Shown one piece after another: positions 1 through 13,300 of a stretch of 64,000 nt of DNA. A program made the translations under genes and the position numbers. Numbering within the stretch: the first letter of the stretch is position 1; every line of letters begins with the position of its first letter. Origin of the DNA: Onthophagus taurus. Taxonomy: Eukaryota; Arthropoda; Insecta; Coleoptera; Scarabaeidae. The stretch is taken from NCBI RefSeq assembly GCF_036711975.1, contig NC_091971.1, positions 9,741,501-9,805,500 on the forward strand, written 5' to 3'. The notes under the pieces were generated by a model. The model was not told where the DNA came from and ran no database searches. It saw only the letters and a list, made by a program, of their open reading frames with translations.

Positions 1-1361
1 GTAGAAATGTTTTTTTTGTTTCAAACAATCTTTCATCTTAATTTTAAATATTTTTTTCATTTTTTCTCCCATAAAGACATCGCCGTCGAAATAGAACTCG
101 AAATTCGATTCTCTTAAAAAATAGAATATTTTCGCAAAAAGGTAACTGCAATCTCATTAAATAATAAATTAGCATAAAAAAACAAACAAAACTACTGGTA
201 CGTATATATATAAAATAAAAAATAAACAAACCTTATTATCTAAACAATTTCACACTTTTGGTGCTCTCGTAAAGTCCATTATATAAAAAAAAACAACACT
301 TATTTATTAGGAATAAATTAAAAAATGGCAGTTTTCACTCTTTTCGGGAGTAATTCTTTTAAAAATATTATTATAGCGCGAGCGGAATTATAAATTAACT
401 AATAAATACCTTAAAATTTAACTTATATTTAGATTAACTAGCTGACTGTGAACGGATAATCCGCCCTATAAATTTGTAACGATGAAAATATCAAATTAAA
501 AAAATATAATTGCTATTTTCTAGTTGATCAATTTAATGTAAATTGACTGTAATACAATTTTGATCAACTTGAATTAAAAATTTAGGAAACAAATTTGTTA
601 TTACTTCATGGATAAACGATAAAATAATAGCGTTTATAAGTTCATTGAGACACATTTATTATTATAATTTTTTTTTAGATTTTCTCATCGTTACAGTAAC
701 AAAAATGAATTGAAAAAATTTTCGCTTGGGCCAGGAATCATTCTTTGTACTGTAAATGGTTGTGTTCTTTTTTTTTCTCTTTTTCCTTGGGTAAAATTCT
801 TTACATACAACGAGATCAATATAGGCACTATTGATTGATAATCTATGCATGTACAAAAAGGATTACAACGCTATTGCTAATACTGTTCGATAATAAATAT
901 ACTTTTTAATATATACTTTCTAATACACACCGTTTATTATTAATAGTAATTTATATTATCGTAAAAATTCTCGTGTACTGGTGGTTATCCTTTTTGGTTA
1001 TTTTTGTTTTTCAGGTTCAGCTTTTAGTTGGATAAAAGAATTTTTCGTCGCCGTAAAGGAAACGAGTTCAAAGTGAACAATGAAATTGCATAATATGAGT
1101 GTTGAAGATTAAATAGCAACATTACTTAAACCACCACACTCAACACAACATTCTTAGCCTTACAATTTCAATGTTCCAATGTATCAAATAAGAAGAAGCT
1201 TTACAAAGAAATCGTTATATATACAATTTTATAATATTAATTTTTTAAATTTGCATTCAGACATGTTAATATAAATTTAAATTTTATCATCAAAATGATT
1301 GTTGCTCTTGTATAAAATGACCTTTGTGACTAAGCAGGGATTTTTTAATTTAAAATTATTT
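1..1361. other. Region 3' of Tet, no gene seen
   Basis: Very AT-rich sequence downstream of the Tet stop codon. It must hold the Tet 3' UTR and polyadenylation signals on the minus strand. Open frames here are short and low-complexity, and I see no recognisable protein or RNA gene. Confidence 0.5.
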
Positions 1362-4300
1362 TCACAACCCCAACAGCCCTACTTCCGCTAAACTCTGTCT
1401 TTGTTTTAACCGCGTCTTCTCCTCCCAACGATCGCGACCGTGTTTCGGTTGATTCAAATTTCTGTGTTGATAAAACACTAATGATATTCTGGTGGGTGAC
1501 AATCTATTCGGTTTCTTTAATGCCGTGGTGGCGTGCATTTCATGTTTGGCACATTCGAAAAGCACGCTACCATGAGTTAAAGCGATAGCTACACCACCCA
1601 CCTCCAAATCGGCAAAAGACTCCAAGTTATCTATTACATCCACCACCTTTCCCAAAGTTTCCGGTTGTTGCGGTTGTTGTTGCACCTCAGATACTTGATC
1701 CCAAGTTATTGGATGATGATAATTGTGATCTTGATGATGATAATGGTGGTGGTGGGTGTTGGGGTTAATATTTTGGTTATTATTGAAGTAGTGAATTGGC
1801 GGAAGTGGTTTTGGAGAGTACATAAATGGATGGTGATAATTTTGCGATGAGTTTATATTGACCAGAGGAGAATGAGCTGGTTGATGATGGTTGTATGATG
1901 GATGAATGTGGGGAATTGGTGAGGTGGGTAATTTTATTGGGTAAGGATTCGCTTTGATGGGTGTACTTGTGGAAAAGAGATGGCCATTATAAATACTGCT
2001 GTTGTTTCTATTAGTAGTATTTAAAATCCCTGTACTATAATCGATTATATTATAAGCAGTAGTATTCGTAGAGTTTATTACTGAATGACTGCTCCTAATA
2101 CCTGAGCTATCTTGTACTTTGTGTGAAAAGTTACTTTGTGCTTGGTGATTAATTACGTCAAATCTGTTGAACGTCTCGTTTTTAGGATATGCGATATTCA
2201 AGGCAGTGATCGCGTTATTCGGAATAAATAATACTGGGGCCTTCGCCATGGGCACGATGGGCGAATCTAATCGACTACTAGATACATAGTTGCTTTGCAA
2301 AACCCGATCGTTTTCGTGCTGTTGAGTTTCTGAAAACGATGATACATAACCTGATGAGGACGACGAAGACCTTGAGGTATTGTCTTTTTTAACGGGCGTA
2401 TTAGGATTGTCATCATCCTTCTTTTTACGACGCCGACAAGGCTGAAGGGGAACTGTCCGCATTCTCACTTCACACTGGTATTTATTTAGAATTTCAACAC
2501 TACCATTTTTATATTTAATTTCTTGATCTTCTTTAGAACCAAATTCATCTGTACTATCGATCGTGTATAAAGGCAAAACGTGTAATTGTTCATCTTCTGG
2601 CTTAGCTATACTTCTTTCTTTTGTTAATGTAACAACTGCTGTTAAACCGTTCATCATATTGTGAGTATCCTTGTGGGCGTGAGCACAAAAATCAACGCAC
2701 GCTGTAACACCCGAGAATGGTTTTCCTTCTTGAGAACCCAACCTACAGTCGGAAGCGTTTTGTTCGTGTACACATTGATTTTTAAATGATTCGGGTGCCA
2801 CGGTTTTGTAAAGAGGTGTTAAAGAAGTACTTAATTGTTGTAATTTCATTTCTACGTGTTGTTCTTCGGTTTCTTCCGTTAATCTAAATTTCCTCGCGTT
2901 TTTTGATTTGGCAAATTTACAACCGTTGTAATACATACTCCATGAGCACCCAAAAGAAAAACTAGCACCGCAGGTTTTTGGATCTAAACCTTGGCAACCG
3001 CAATTTCTTTGTCCATTAGTCGCACATCTTCTTGTTGTTGGTAAACCGAATTTATTCAACTTTTCTGTTAATGTCGCATATAAACCATCCGCGTCTACTT
3101 GGGTTACTCCTTCCCAAGCAACGATACATACAATTATAAAAGCTGATTTGCACACATGTCCCTGACGATGTTTTACTACTATTAAATATTTTTCTTCATA
3201 ATTCGATCTTCTAATAATCTGCAAAAAAATAAAAAAGGAAGTCTTAGTAAATTAATTCGAAAATTAACAATGTTATTTCATACCCATTTGGCTAATGGAC
3301 AGCCTTGAGGAGTTTTCCCTTCTTTGCCTGTATATCGGACTTTTTCTATTCTAATCGCTTTTCCATGTACCCCAGCTCTTGTCTCAAAATCTTTTCTTAA
3401 ATTGATTAAACTGTTAGAACATCCTGTACGAAAAAATTAATATATTAATTTACCAAATCTCAAAATTCACCTAAAATATTTTATATACCTAAATGTGTAT
3501 AATAACTTCCTGGTTCTGGAGGTAATTGTCCCGATGGAAAACAATTACACATCGGAATTTCAATTTTAGTTGAATCATCTTCTGATTTATTACGTTGTTG
3601 TACTGGCTGTACAGATTGTTGAAGATGATTAATGTTTGATTGTTGCTGGACCTGATTAAAATGTTGCTGATGTTGGTGACCACCTTGATAACTATTTTGA
3701 TATTGATTGTGTTGTGGAAAACCATATTGTTCATGTTGTAGATGTGGTATTGAATACGCCATATTCGTAGGCGAATAATTTTTTACAAGTAACCTATGCG
3801 TAGTTAATCTATTTGGAGTTACGTTCGGAGGTAGGTAATTTCCAGGGATTTGATTCCCCAGATACGGAACGCCACCACCGTCATCCATTATGTAAGGAAG
3901 ATGACGATGGTGGCTATACCATAAAAAATGACCGGTAGATTTGTTTTCTGTATCACCCATTTGGGCTTCCTCTCCTACTTTTCTTTCTCCTGTGATCTGT
4001 TTATTCAATATCATCGTTTTTATGCGCGAATTCAATTCAACTCTATTATTGGCCTGCGCCGAAGAATAATGATCGTTTAAGTTCTCCGATTGTTCGTGAT
4101 CTGTTTGAGAATGCATTTTACCCGGATCCTGACTGTGATGTTGCTGTATATGCGGTTCCCACATCATATTTTCTGCCCCAAGCGGCCATTCCTGAGTTTG
4201 ATGTTGAATACTTTGAGTATCTCCGCTGAACTGGTTGCCTGGGTACCCACTAGAGTTGTGTGAAGCTAGCTGCGGACTGCTGCTCACTTGTGTGTACCCA

Positions 4301-7300
4301 GGCTTCTCGTTTCCCGAATTCGCATTTACATAAATCGGATTCGCGTTCGAACTCGGACTGTAACAACTTGTAGTTCCGTTCGATTGGAAATTTTGAGTAT
4401 TACTCTGTTGTGGCGCGTTTACAACGCTATTCACCGAACTAGGTCTTGATTGATTGTCCATCGCACCACCCGTTGGTGTTGACGGCGCCACATAAGACTG
4501 ATTACTCATGTATTCCTGATACTGACCCGATATGTTACTTCTTGGAGTTGAAGGCTGTTGAGGAGTTTGCGGCACCGGACTGGGCGTATGCGAATAACTA
4601 CCATTTGTACGCGGTGTTAATTGAGGATGTTCGGTGGCGCTTGGAGGTCTTGGATTAGTTAGAACTTGTACAGCACCAGTGTAAAAAGTATTTGTCTCAA
4701 ATCCCGGTTGTTGATACGTTGTTTGATAGAGACCATTTGGATATTGTTGTCCGTATGGTTCTAAAGTTGGAACTGCAGGTTGAGCAGGTGGTGGTATTTG
4801 CTGTATGAATTGTCCTTGAGGCCAAGCTAATTTAAAAAAAAATTAATTAATTAAAAAATCAAGGGTAACATTTTTGTTATATATATTTTCAACAAAGCAT
4901 TTCATTCTAATGTCTCAATCATATCTGGGGTTTTTGAAACTGTGTTTCAATATAAACTTGAAATCTTATGTGAGTCTTTCAACTCACATAAAAGAACCTG
5001 CGTGGTGAACCTAGAAAGGACCTAGTAAACCTAGTAGAAAGAACTTAGTGTGGATACAAAAGTGGCCGAGATATACAGGATTAAGCTTAATATCACAGTT
5101 ATGCTATGTCAAGAGGACTTTTTGGCGTTCAATATATATAAATATACAAGCAAGCAATAATGCAGAAGTAATAAAAAGGGAAAAATTGACAAGGAAAAGA
5201 TATCGTTGCTCTTTTATGGTAATGCTGATAGCAATCCACTGAAAGATCGCATCTACAACCTCGTAGTACACTATTCATCACAGCAACAATTTTCTCTGAC
5301 ATTTTTATAAGCTTTGCGCCAGAAGAATAAAAATACTATAAAAACATATTGAAGTTGCATATCTATTCTCCTATTAGATAATACGCTTATACATCCAGCT
5401 CCAATCAGCTGATGAATGCTAATGCGCATCATATTTGTAGCTGCATACACTTTTATCACTAGATCTTGAATGATACAATGGATCAAGGCGTAATCAGTGC
5501 CTTTAAAATAAGCTATCGCCGCAGATATTTAATTGACATTATGGTGATTATTGGGAATGAGTAGGATATAAAAAGTGATGACCAGGGCAATATGCAAACT
5601 TCAAAGGTAGATTCCTGAACATGATTTTAGCGATATGAATTAGTGTTAAACCTGCACCGACATGGTATAACAACGCTTCCAGCTCAATCAGGATAGAATT
5701 AAAACCACTCGTTAATTTTACCGAACATCAAATAATTTTCTGCTGTAATCTGTTTTACCGGATTTATTTCGATTAATTTATAAGTTTCAAAATCTTCATG
5801 AATCCCGCATCTTCGGATATTCCATTTTGTGATTATCTCTTTTTTCATTACATACGCCATCTCCACCACAGCTTTAATAAGATAAAAGTTTGTGATTTTT
5901 GTAATAACATAGAATGAAATGCATACTGTTGTGGTACAGTAAGTGTTCTATACGCAATAATACGTGACCATTTCAATGCTTCTTTCCCTGTAGGAAAATA
6001 TATGTATATCCCTATTACTTACTTTGGGTTGTCTCTGCTTGCCAAACTGGGGTTGTAAACCTAGTTGGATCCGCGTAGAAAGGCATTGGGGCCTGAAAAA
6101 AGAAAAAACGTAATAACCGATTATAGGATTAGAGAAGAAAAAATCCGAATAGAGTTTGTGAATAAAATTGCATCATAATAGAAAATCCCGATGTAAGTTT
6201 ACGGTTATGAATGTCATAACAATGAAACAAGTGTTTGTGTGTGTGGAGGCAACGACCCGTATGAAGTGGGAGGGTGACCAAATAAATAAAACAAAGCCAA
6301 AGGTCGCACCCTTGAAAAGTTGCGGGTCCCCGCGGACGGGCCCCCGATTTAACAAACAGCGGGTCGGTCTTTTTCGCCCTTTTACCCTTCTCAGACTGTG
6401 CGGACCTACCCCAATCCGGGGCGTTATCTTCCCCATTCTGGATCCCCCACGAACCCAGACATGACCACACTCCGACTCACCTTCCCTATTTAATCTCAAT
6501 TTGTCAAGTGTCGGAGGGATAACTCGGCATCATTTTAACACTACAATTTAGCCCCCAGTTAATCGGTACCACGCTCCCTTTATTAAAATGACCACCCGGT
6601 ATCTCAACGAACATAAACGTTTATTCTTCTTTTACTGTTTGTTTATTATTTTTAGTTTTATCGGTCAAATCGGAATTAAAACAATTTATCTTCTACAATA
6701 ACACTGATAATAAAAGATAACTTTTTTTTGTTATTAAAGAATGGTGTTGATTTTATGTGTACTTACCATTGGTTGTTGTTGGACGGCTTGTTCTGGTTTT
6801 AGCATATGGACAGGCTGAGGACTTGGTCGAGATGCTGGCACACTGCTCTCTGGAACTGATGTGTTAGAAAGGGCAACAGACGCTGGCTTTCTTCCTCGAT
6901 AGCTCTGAAACGCACCAACAAAAGAATTTGAAAATCATCGTCATTAGGGACTTTCGATAAGTTAAAAAAAAAGACAAGCATATCCCTCTTTACGCCCGGA
7001 AATTATGCTTATTCACGTCCACGATGGTCTCTTGCCCTCATTTCAATTTTTAACACGTGTCACTAAGAATTTTTATTAATACTAACTTTTCCCTGGAGAA
7101 TGAAGTTTATCGGAAGAAGTAATGATCACAACTAAATATTAGGGAAGCTAGTTCAGGTAAAATTTTCCTTGGTTGAACTCAAATTATTAAGATGCTTATG
7201 GTACATGATCTTCATTGACGTTTGAATAGAACAGAAACCCATTCAAGAATGAAATATTATCTCGATCGCAATTCTTTAGGAATTCCCCCTATATAAGTTC

Positions 7301-10300
7301 TTTTACCTGACTCAAAATATTTTTGTATTGAATCACATTTTTTTTTGATAAATGATGATTTAATATTTTTATATTATGGATTATCGGGAAAAAAATAAAT
7401 TATCGTCAGGTTTGTTGATTGAGAGTAAAGCAAATAATGATATCTTTTTGGTCCATATCTACTCTTCATAGAAGATAAAACTTAAATTTCTACCAAAAGT
7501 GGAACCATAAAATAGAAAATAAAATAAAAAAACTTTTGTAATACGAGATTATTAAAATTTAGGTCAATAGCCTGAAGATAAAGATTACCATCACTATATA
7601 AAATATTATGGTAAATATAAAGTAAAAAAAGGTAAATAAAAACTGGTTTTTAATAAATACATAAATAATATAAAAAGTGGTTTGTATTTTAGATTTTGAT
7701 ACGAGATGGAGTCCCAAAAAAATTCTAAAAATAATATGTATAATGCGACCAACGCGTAGCCGAATTTTCAACAAATTCCTTTGGATTCAACATTCCATTC
7801 ATTTTAAATTGTATATAGGTAAACATAACATTGCGACTCCACATCTGAAAACATACATACCAATATCTTCACTTAAAGTTTCGATTTTTATTGAACCGAC
7901 CGCGAAAAAACCTCGTCTGACACAACATATATTACTGTGGCAACTAAAACACAGTAGTGTACGTGCTTTCAACGTAATAAATTAATGTGAATAAAGTGAA
8001 CGCTCGGTCCGGTTTGGCTTTCCCGCTTCCACTGCATAACATTTGTTTTGGACGTACGTCTTTTATACGAATGCACGCCTACGATTTTAAACGAACAACC
8101 GCGAACGACGCCGGCGTTTGTTTTCTTATACTTCTTTTATTATCGACGGCATTTGTTATCGACAAAATTTCATAGGCAACTTTTGTTTCAATCCCTAAAG
8201 CTCTGTATAAGAAGTTGCCTATAACAACCAATTTTTAAACATTTTTTTAAAAAAATAATTTTAATTAAATTAAAATCTGTATAACAAAAATATTTATAAA
8301 AATAATAATTAAATTAAGATTGATTCATTAAATTCGAATTAAAAACGAATTAAAATATATCTAGAGTATTAACGCGAACATAATATTTTGCGCGCGCTGT
8401 ACTCGGGGCAATTGCAAATTTCGCTGGAATTGTGGAGCATGCGCCACTAAAAAATCAATAGGGAGTACATTCATGGCTAAAATTTCAGGTTCTCGTAGTG
8501 GATTCACGTGAATATTTTGAGTTTGGTATTTTCAGCGACACAAAAACCGCAAATAAACACCCCCCACCATACAAAATTAAATTTATGTCCCCAAATACAA
8601 AAAAAATCGGTAAAACCACTCGTATACTATGATTAATTAATAAAAACACAGTGATTAAATGGAATATTCTCAAATAATCAACCCCTTTGTGTTCATTGAT
8701 CACGCTAGTACCCGTTAAAACCGTATGACTCATTAAGATTTAATGAGTCATACTATTATTGTTGACACACAAAAAAATCACACAAAGAATAAATTCTACA
8801 TGAAATTTAGTGCAAAAAAGACTTCCTTTTTTTATAAAGAAGCCAACCTACCCCTGAGCCTCTCCCTTTGCCCCGGCCTCTCCTAGATTCTCCACGTATA
8901 AAACTTTGGTCTCCATAAAGGTTCTAAAACAAAAACAAAAAATAAAAATAAATAAAATCATTTTATAAATTGATCCAAAACTACTTTATTAAAAACTTGA
9001 AATATTAATAGAATTTAAAATCGGTGGCCATTTTAGATAGTAGGCTTTAGGGCCTTAAATTTTTTTTTTGAACCGGAGGTGAGGATAAATTTATTTCCAC
9101 AAGACACGTCGGCACGCAGTTCTTGTTGCGGGCGTTAAAAGTCGTCGGAGTTTTGGACGCGGGGCGTCTAAATTTAGCTGGCAAATAGGAAATTTTGGGG
9201 GGCCGTACGTATTAACGAATAAACGCGCGGCGTCGCCGGCGACGTATTAGTGGACGCCGACCGACGCTGCCCAAAATAGATAAGCCACACTTTAGCGACT
9301 ATGGACGTCCCTCTGCCATTTGTAACCTTGACATTGCATTTGATTTAGAAAAAAAAAAATATATATTATACGAAGGGGAATCGTCGCGGGACAATAAAGG
9401 GATTTATTCTGTCTATTCATTTCCTGGTTTGGTCATAAAAAATTGTACGGATTTTAAGAAGGTTATAAAAGAATCTTTAGGGACAGTTTGAAACCTTTGT
9501 GCGGGTTATAATCAGTTTAAAATATAGTTTATTACAAACATTTTTCATAAAAATTCTTTTAAGATATAAAGATGTTGAAATAAATTCGTGAAGATTATAA
9601 CTATTATAACGTTAAAATCGGTATCTTACAAAAAGACTTACATAAGGAAGATTTTTAATTTATACATATCAAGCCAAGTGCAGAGTTTTGATCCCATCCT
9701 TATAATTAAATGAAGTTGTGATGGCAACACTTATTATTTTGCACAGTCGCGGTTAACTAATCTTGTAGTCTACATGAAAAAACCGAACATGTCATGTTAA
9801 TATGATATTCTCTGTATTGCATATAAAATTGCATAGAAATCAGAGCCTAAATAGAATCCGAACTTCAAATTTGATTGAACTATGACTGAAATCTGTTAAA
9901 AATCCCTTACAACAGCGAACGCAAAAAAATATATTGCTTCTGAAGTTGGCTAAATTATTTAAAAATATGAGATTTTACTTATTTTCGTACTCTGTATTGC
10001 TATAGAATACACAGACACCGATTTATAATGTTTCATTTTAAAGCTAACAGACTCGTAAGATAAACATACTGGCACCATCTTTGTTCGAACGAAGTTGGAA
10101 CAAAGGATATGATAATAATGAATAGAATGGCTCTGGATCTAGATTGGTCTTTTCTCATGATTACTTAAGTGGCCTTTCTTTTTGAAGTTTTTGAAATAAG
10201 TCTAAAAGCATTTTGATATTTTCACAATTTCAGAAAAAATATATGTAGCGGGATTCCTTAAGTCAATGTATGGCAGTTTTAAAAAAACATACAACTTTCT

Positions 10301-13300
10301 CGCCCTGATATAGAAATAACGTTTGTTTTTGTAGTCTGCAAAAGCTAACTTATAAAGGGAGTTGTCGTGGCGTTAACAATGGCCTGATATTTATGTTGAT
10401 TATCACTGTATCAGAAGGTTATTATACAGTGCTTCCCAAAAGTAACAAACAAATTCGTTAAAACAATTAAAAACGGTTTATGGAAAAATCGCTGAGGCGG
10501 GTCTAAGGATTTAAATTTTTTGATATAGATTTTAAATTTTTCGTGCAATCAAAATTAATATTAGCTACATAAGAAAATTTTCGAGAAAAATTGCCTTAGA
10601 TTTATGATTGTCCATTAATTCAAGGTAGAAAAATAGCAGTAACCATGGTAACCAGTTGTTTCAGATATTTTATTAAGGGCCGGTTGTACCAACTCCCGAT
10701 AAATTTATCCGATAGATAAATTGGCGCACTTAGGACCGGTTGTACCACCTCCCGATAAGTTTATCCCATAGATAAATTGGCGCACTTAGGCTCGTTACTA
10801 CCATCTTCTGGTTATGCTATCTAAGGGATTATTACCACAGTTACGGCTATTTTGCGCGTTCTGATTGGCTAGTAGATGGGTTTATCTATAAGATAAATTT
10901 AACTAAAAGATGGTAGTAATGGACCTTAGCCAATGAGAGCGTTTAAAACCGCTGTAACCATGGTAATTATCCGCTAGATAGTTTATCGGGAGGTGGTACA
11001 ACCGGCCCTTAGCCAATGAGAGCGCTTAAAACCGCTGTATCCACGGTAATTATCCGTTAGATAGTTTATCGGGAGGTGGTACAACCGGCCCTTAGACAAT
11101 GATTAATTTTTGATATCTGAAACAGTTTTATAGTTTACTTTAACGGTTTTACCGAATTTATCCGTTACTTTTGGGAAACCTGTATAGCAATGTACTTTAT
11201 ATTAGTATTCATTGTATGCATTGTAGTTACATCAACCAGTTTAGGGCATTGCCAATAGTCAAGATATAGTTCAGAGCTGCCTCCATGATTCCAAACAAGA
11301 TAAAGTTTAAGGACCTTCAAATTAGATCAGTTACAAAAAAAATGTATTTTACTGTTTCATCTTCCATTCAGCTTGGTTAAAAGATCAATAGGCATAAACG
11401 GCTAAGATAAATAGCTGGTAGCACACGGCGTATTGTGTAGATGCTTATTTTTCTCACGGTATTTAATTATGTATCATATGATTAAGTGTATACTATTTCT
11501 TCTAAATCCTATTTAGTCATTTATGTTTCTTCAACCAAGTGATATCTTAAAACTTCATTTGATAACTGCCAACTGTTGTCGCACTTGGGGTGTTTTTTGG
11601 CAAATCATAAGTTAATGAAGTTATTGTTATATTAGTTAACTCAATATGTTAATGACACTGTCAATATCTATAAGACAAGGATCAAGCCGATGATCAAGGT
11701 CATTATTACATTTTTTGCATCCCTACAAATTAAAGGCCATTTATTTATTCCTCTAACTCGTCCCATGCTCAGCTTAGGTCTTATCTCCCTTGTTTTCGCT
11801 TTTTTAATCTTAACGAGTGGTTTCAAAATATTCACTCGAGTATGCAGCAAAAATAATTTTACAAACATCTCTAAATGTGAATTTGATCTCACAAACATCA
11901 GCAAGTGTGCTTGGTTAGGTATACATTGCATATATGATCCATTCTAAATCACCTAATTTGTAAGGAGCAAACTGCTTATGGAAGTAGTAAAGTGCAAAAA
12001 TCTATTGTTGTCTAGTTGTTATCACATGGTACTACCGCATCGGCTATCTACTGCTTCAAGTTTCTACTTTGTATCTTTTTACTATTTTCAGGTTTTATAA
12101 TGTTTTTGTTCGGTCACGTTTTCAGCACTATTCATTATATGGGAATACTAAACCGCATTATTTGTCATCCTAATTAAGCAATGGGAAAATCAACGCCGAT
12201 TCTTAAGTATCTAACGTACAGAGATGGTGTTTATTATCAAATTTGCAGGTAGCTTTAAGTTCCGGTCAGACCTTTCAATCTCGCTTCTATTTTCAAAGTG
12301 CCCAGATTTTTTGATACATTTTCTTATTGGACGCGTTTCCATTCAGTTAACAAAACGGAATAACTTTCTATCAGTTGTTCTATTTTGAATTGGAAATGAT
12401 TGGCTAAAAGTTTTTCTGAAAAGACATTAAGATATTGCCTATTCGTACTTCACTTCGGGTTATGAAGAAATCAATTTCTTCTTCTGACCAAATCTACATA
12501 GAATATTAATGAAAGTAGTAAAAGAGTAGAAAAAGTAAAATTTGCTTTGACGCCTTAAATACTTTTAGTATTTATTTAAATATGCAATAAAATGTTTTTA
12601 TAGAGGTCGATGAACTTTTGATACTAATACCGTTTATTTCTTGAGTAAATGTCACCTTAAATTAGTTTTAAAACCCAAAATTATATTTTAAAATAGAAAT
12701 AAATAAGGGGAAGAACTATTTTTTTTGTATTCTTCCTGACGCCATCAGTCGTTGAGGCGTTTGTCAAATCCAGCAGTAAATTTAAAGCGCCAGCTGTGAT
12801 TTGAAAAATCAGAGTGCACAAAACTAAAAATACCGAACGTGCGACCTCTCTCTCCCTTTTCTTTTTTTTTTTTTCGCATCGTTCTCTCTTGGTTACTTTT
12901 ACTTTGCTGTTTCCGTGCCGTCGCGACGGTTTTTGTACGCCATTTAAGGGAGTTAGCGCCCTGGCGGCCATGTATCCGGTAGCTCAAGACCAGGTGTGCC
13001 TCAGCATCGGGACGTCCTTTGGGAAAGGACGTCCAGCCCATCCCAGAAACACACTCCAATTCCTTCCCATTTTTTTTTATTATAAGGGGTGTGGTTCACG
13101 CGGATTCCTCGACGGTAGTATTTACCATAAATAGATGCATTTGAAAAACACCTCTAAAATGGAGTATGTGTATTAGTGCACACATGTGAGGGATCCTACG
13201 ACAGATGCGAAGACTCCGCCCTAGATGTATCTTTATATCCTAAGATGAAATCTTTGCTTACTTTTAAAAATACTTTTGTAAATACTTTTATAATTATTTT

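Noticed and set aside
1665-1850. GATGATGG-rich tract resembling a microsatellite, with an open plus-strand frame
   Set aside because: It is the complement of the His/Asn-rich coding insert of Tet exon 7 and stays in frame.
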